A DNA stretch of 35,508 nucleotides from Actinobacteria bacterium UBA7398 (GTDB taxonomy: Bacteria > Actinomycetota > Actinomycetes > Nanopelagicales > Nanopelagicaceae), in contig DKNC01000047.1 in NCBI GenBank assembly GCA_002470135.1, positions 2,627 through 38,134 of the forward strand, read 5' to 3'. Of the stretch, positions 33,108 through 35,508 are shown one piece after another (within the stretch, counting starts at the first letter, position 1; each line of letters opens with the position of its first letter). The notes under the pieces are model-generated. The model was not told the origin of the DNA, ran no database searches, and saw nothing but the letters and a program-made list of their open reading frames with translations. The translations under genes were made by a program, and so were the position numbers.

Positions 33108-33914
33108 TTAGCCGCTTCGCCCAAACGAGAGCGTAATGAAGTATGGCGCTAAAACCAATCCAAATAATAATCCGCCGAGAAATGCAACACCTGGTCGATC
33201 AAAGAAAAATACATTTCCAAAAACCCCAGCAAACCAAGTCCAACCCAGGAAAACATTAGGAACTAAGAGGTTCGCGCCATTCTTACGTCGTTCACGTGGA
33301 AGAGCAAGATGTAAGAGCGCCATCAAACCCATTCCAGTTAGTAACCAGCCGAAAGTATTTAGTAGTGGAATTTCTGGCTGAAATGGCACAGTACGACCAG
33401 AAATCTCCCAACTCCATCTATCTGCGCTCACCATTTGTGGATCTAGAAATAAATCCCAAGCCATCAATCCAGCACCGCCATAGAGAAATACCCAATGCGG
33501 TGAAGTTCGGCGCGCTGCGATTAATAGTGGGTGCGCCAACATCATCCAAGCAAATGGCACAACTAGTGGCACACCGTAAATTTGATAACCCAATGAATTG
33601 TCATAAGCGTAAGTTCCAAATGGCCAGCCAGTTCGGCTGCCGATTTGTTCTACTATTAAAGCAAAGACAAAAGTTATTGATATATATCGAAGTGCGTAAT
33701 TCAGTCCATATGCATAAAGTCCATGTAGCGACATCGCACCAGCTGCCCAATAAACCGTCGCAATTGTTACTAAGCGAAGTGGCTCGCCAGAGATAAGTGG
33801 ATATGCAACTTGCAATAAAAGTGCAATTGAAAATACGGAACCCAAAATAATATGTTGAGCTTTCGTTATGGAACCTCGCGAATTTCGTCTCGGTCGATAT
33901 TGACGAATTGACAT
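33108..33914 (-). CDS. cruF: CruF-like carotenoid 1',2'-hydratase (DUF422)
   Basis: A 268-residue membrane protein with about seven or eight helices. The DUF422 core reads RTGWPFGTYAYDNSLGYQ, then GVPLVVPFAWMMLAHPLL, LMAWDLFLDPQMV and WSWEISGR. CruF hydrates the 1',2' double bond of a carotenoid psi end in Deinococcus and cyanobacteria; the related bacterioruberin hydratase has the same fold. Its place between CrtA-like and glycosyltransferase genes fits hydration followed by glycosylation. The start is ATG 33914, 14 bp after the crtA stop, with CAGAAT six bases upstream and no strong ribosome-binding site. Confidence 0.88.
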   Translation of the reverse strand: MSIRQYRPRRNSRGSITKAQHIILGSVFSIALLLQVAYPLISGEPLRLVTIATVYWAAGAMSLHGLYAYGLNYALRYISITFVFALIVEQIGSRTGWPFGTYAYDNSLGYQIYGVPLVVPFAWMMLAHPLLIAARRTSPHWVFLYGGAGLMAWDLFLDPQMVSADRWSWEISGRTVPFQPEIPLLNTFGWLLTGMGLMALLHLALPRERRKNGANLLVPNVFLGWTWFAGVFGNVFFFDRPGVAFLGGLLFGLVLAPYFITLSFGRSG

Positions 33915-33928
33915 GGCGCTATTCTGCC

Positions 33929-34594
33929 TTAAAGCGAGCCACTTTCACTTATCACCGCGAACCTCGCAAATAATTCCTCCGAGTACCATCTTTCGCGTGC
34001 AGTAGCGGCGATTGCTGCCTTGTGCGCCTCACCTTGATAGGCAAATGCACGAACTGCGGCGCTCGATTCCCATATTGAAAATGTTCCTTGTAATCCAAGT
34101 GGAGCTTCACCAATTCCAATTGCTGAGATCAACCCGGCTGCAGATTTCAAACTAACCGTTACTGGTGGCACCGAGCGCCAAAAAATCGGATTCTTTAACC
34201 ACTTAATTCGTGCCCGGGTTAGTGCCACTATTTTTCCATTCCAAGGTGGATCAAAGAGATCAGATTTAAAAGGTTCGGCTTTAGACCATTTTCCTTGAAC
34301 TGAAATGTTCTTCAGCACTACTTGGTAGCGCTTTAATGATTTTTGGTGCCAGCGCTTTACTAACTTTGAACTGTCAAAGCTTGCTAACTCTGATTCTGGG
34401 ATAGTTATAAGTAAGCCCCAGCGTTGGATATCTGCATCTTTCGGCGTAAACGTTTCACCTTTTCCGGTACCAAGTAATTTCCAGAATTTAATTTTTTTAT
34501 TTCCACTTAATGACAATCGATCTATTCCCATATGTAGCAGTGCCCATAGAAAATCTTTCCTAGGAATTTTCCAAAAATAGATTACGGTAATCAA
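33929..34594 (-). CDS. crtA: CrtA-like carotenoid monooxygenase (spheroidene monooxygenase family)
   Basis: A 221-residue protein matching the spheroidene monooxygenase family along its length: MGIDRLSLSG, FWKLLGTGKGETFTPKDADIQRWGLL, GKIVALTRARIKWLKNPIFW, then SVPPV, AIGIGEAPLGLQGTFSIWESSA, FAY and RWYSEELFARFAV. CrtA adds a keto group at C-2 of hydroxylated or methoxylated psi-end carotenoids in purple bacteria. In this cluster it would oxidise C-2' after CruF hydration. ATG 34594 overlaps the alpha/beta hydrolase stop (ATGA). No methyltransferase (crtF) is nearby. Some CrtA-like proteins have unrelated roles, so the carotenoid assignment rests partly on neighbours. Confidence 0.83.
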   Translation of the reverse strand: MITVIYFWKIPRKDFLWALLHMGIDRLSLSGNKKIKFWKLLGTGKGETFTPKDADIQRWGLLITIPESELASFDSSKLVKRWHQKSLKRYQVVLKNISVQGKWSKAEPFKSDLFDPPWNGKIVALTRARIKWLKNPIFWRSVPPVTVSLKSAAGLISAIGIGEAPLGLQGTFSIWESSAAVRAFAYQGEAHKAAIAATARERWYSEELFARFAVISESGSL

Positions 34595-35373
34595 TTACTT
34601 ATACCGATCAAGTTATTAATTTCTATTAGAACTTCTTCAGGGTGGTCCCACATTGGAGCGTGACCACATTCTGAAAAAATAATCCACTTAGCATGGGCTG
34701 GCGCAAGCGAACGTTCCTGACAACTTTGGGCGGGTAGTGAATTATCGGCATCACCGAAAATAATTGTGGTGGGAACTGTTTTAGGAATTTTTCCGTTAAA
34801 TCTTTTCTTTAACATGGCATCCCACGCAGGGTAATAACCCTCTGCATTAGCCATGGCGCGGGTTGCATCTAAACAAGTTTGGTGGCTGAAATTTCGCCAT
34901 AGCGGGCTCACGCTTTCGAATCCTAATTTCCGAAGTGATTCAAAATGAACCGTAAATGGCGCGATCGGATTCACTAATCTTGAGAGCACTCGAGTTCGTG
35001 CACTTGTTCGAGTTGTAAATGGTGTTAACCATAAGCCCGCTGGGGCAATGCCTAATAAAGATTTTATTCGTTCCGGCTTTAGGGCAGCCATTTCAAGTGC
35101 AACCCAGCCACCTAAAGAATTTCCGACAACATGAAATTTATCTATCCCTAATTCGTCCATATTACGAAAAACTAGTTCTGCTAAAGATTGTGGATCCATC
35201 GGTTGCGCAAAATCCATGGGAGATTTTCCGTGTCCTGGCAGGTCAACTGTAATTGCTAGGTTTGTTTTTCTAAGTTCCGGGATAATTAGTTTCCACGCCG
35301 TTGCTGCCGATCCCATTCCGTGAATCAATAAAACGGGTTCGCCAATTCCAAATTGCTCAGTAACTAGTTTCAT
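34591..35373 (-). CDS. Alpha/beta-fold hydrolase
   Basis: A 260-residue hydrolase with the oxyanion region LLIHGMGSAATAW, the nucleophile elbow GNSLGGW (Ser86 from this start), a catalytic acid likely in FGDADNSLP and the histidine in CGHAPMWDHPEEV. The family covers esterases, lipases, haloperoxidases and some acyltransferases, so the reaction is unknown. I start it at ATG 35373, which shares one base with the YbaK stop (TGATG), rather than at ATG 35409 inside YbaK. It overlaps crtA as ATGA, making it first of a five-gene coupled run to crtD. Its position suggests a role with the carotenoid, for instance on an ester or acyl group, but nothing shows this. Confidence 0.85.
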   Translation of the reverse strand: MKLVTEQFGIGEPVLLIHGMGSAATAWKLIIPELRKTNLAITVDLPGHGKSPMDFAQPMDPQSLAELVFRNMDELGIDKFHVVGNSLGGWVALEMAALKPERIKSLLGIAPAGLWLTPFTTRTSARTRVLSRLVNPIAPFTVHFESLRKLGFESVSPLWRNFSHQTCLDATRAMANAEGYYPAWDAMLKKRFNGKIPKTVPTTIIFGDADNSLPAQSCQERSLAPAHAKWIIFSECGHAPMWDHPEEVLIEINNLIGISN

Positions 35374-35508
35374 CAATCCCCAACAACCATTGGCTTTGCA
35401 TTTGTACATTTAATTAGTTCGCTAAAGGTAGTTGGGTAAACAGCATGAGGATGTCCAGCAGCAGCCCAAACAACGTCGTAATCGTTTAGCGCTTGGTCAA
35501 TAAGAATT
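35373..35508 (-). CDS. YbaK/EbsC-type aminoacyl-tRNA deacylase, C-terminal fragment (5' end outside window)
   Basis: The last 44 codons of a gene that begins beyond the window edge. They read LIDQALNDYDVVWAAAGHPH followed by AVYPTTFSELIKCT, the characteristic C-terminal block of YbaK/EbsC and ProRS-editing-domain proteins, which hydrolyse mischarged tRNA. The stop TGA at 35375-35373 shares a base with the hydrolase ATG, so the tailoring carotenoid genes are probably transcribed with it. Catalytic residues lie in the missing part. Confidence 0.85.
   Translation of the reverse strand, partial: ILIDQALNDYDVVWAAAGHPHAVYPTTFSELIKCTNAKPMVVGD

Noticed and set aside
35374..35409. Upstream ATG for the alpha/beta hydrolase
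   Set aside because: It lies within the YbaK coding end, and the TGATG junction gives a better start at 35373.

Overview
The window is one continuous, very tightly packed stretch of a low-GC actinobacterial chromosome. The gene set is actinobacterial: SepH, class II DAHP synthase, PASTA-domain Ser/Thr kinase, CrtYc/CrtYd heterodimeric lycopene cyclase, and the rplS-lepB-rnhB-yraN-yifB-dprA block. The DNA itself is AT-rich, with almost no intergenic sequence, overlapping convergent genes and many apparently leaderless genes. This combination suggests a streamlined freshwater planktonic actinobacterium of the acI/Nanopelagicales type. That assignment is inference from gene content and composition, not from a marker search. 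I see no mobile element, CRISPR array, rRNA or tRNA, and no gap above 300 bases lacks a gene.

Layout. 1-3343: a topoisomerase IV pair (parE, 5' end outside the window, and a short parC without a C-terminal domain), convergent and sharing a TTAA stop. 3376-5159: a pseudouridine salvage pair (psuK-like, psuG). 5204-9258: a phosphodiesterase/alkaline phosphatase family protein, sepH, an MFS transporter and an inositol monophosphatase family enzyme. 9354-14878: rplS, lepB, rnhB, yraN, yifB/comM, dprA and era. 14868-21624: an EamA transporter, a phosphofructokinase with pyrophosphate-type active-site residues, class II DAHP synthase, ogt, L-threonine aldolase, a second EamA transporter and deoxyribonuclease IV. 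21629-24873: a PASTA Ser/Thr kinase, then a P-loop kinase and a PnuC-type transporter under a clear TPP riboswitch. 24918-35373: carotenoid genes on both strands, interrupted by metF and a CDP-alcohol phosphatidyltransferase. The window closes with the 3' end of a YbaK-type tRNA-editing protein.

How the genes work together. CrtE, CrtB and CrtI make lycopene, and CrtYc plus CrtYd cyclise one or both ends. A second operon (alpha/beta hydrolase, CrtA-like, CruF-like, CruG/CrtQ-like glycosyltransferase, CrtD-like desaturase) carries activities that modify the open psi end of a monocyclic carotenoid. The predicted product is a hydroxylated, desaturated, keto and glycosylated gamma-carotene/torulene derivative. 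Its architecture recalls salinixanthin-type rhodopsin antenna carotenoids. No rhodopsin and no retinal-forming oxygenase lie in this window.

Two candidates for something undescribed stand out: the TPP-riboswitch/PnuC/P-loop-kinase operon, which may be a thiamine uptake-and-trapping system with an unassigned kinase, and the CrtYcd/CruF/CrtD/CrtA/glycosyltransferase combination. At the DNA level, seven genes carry a TANNNT hexamer exactly six bases before the start codon, pointing to widespread leaderless transcription. All six convergent gene pairs leave no room for a terminator.
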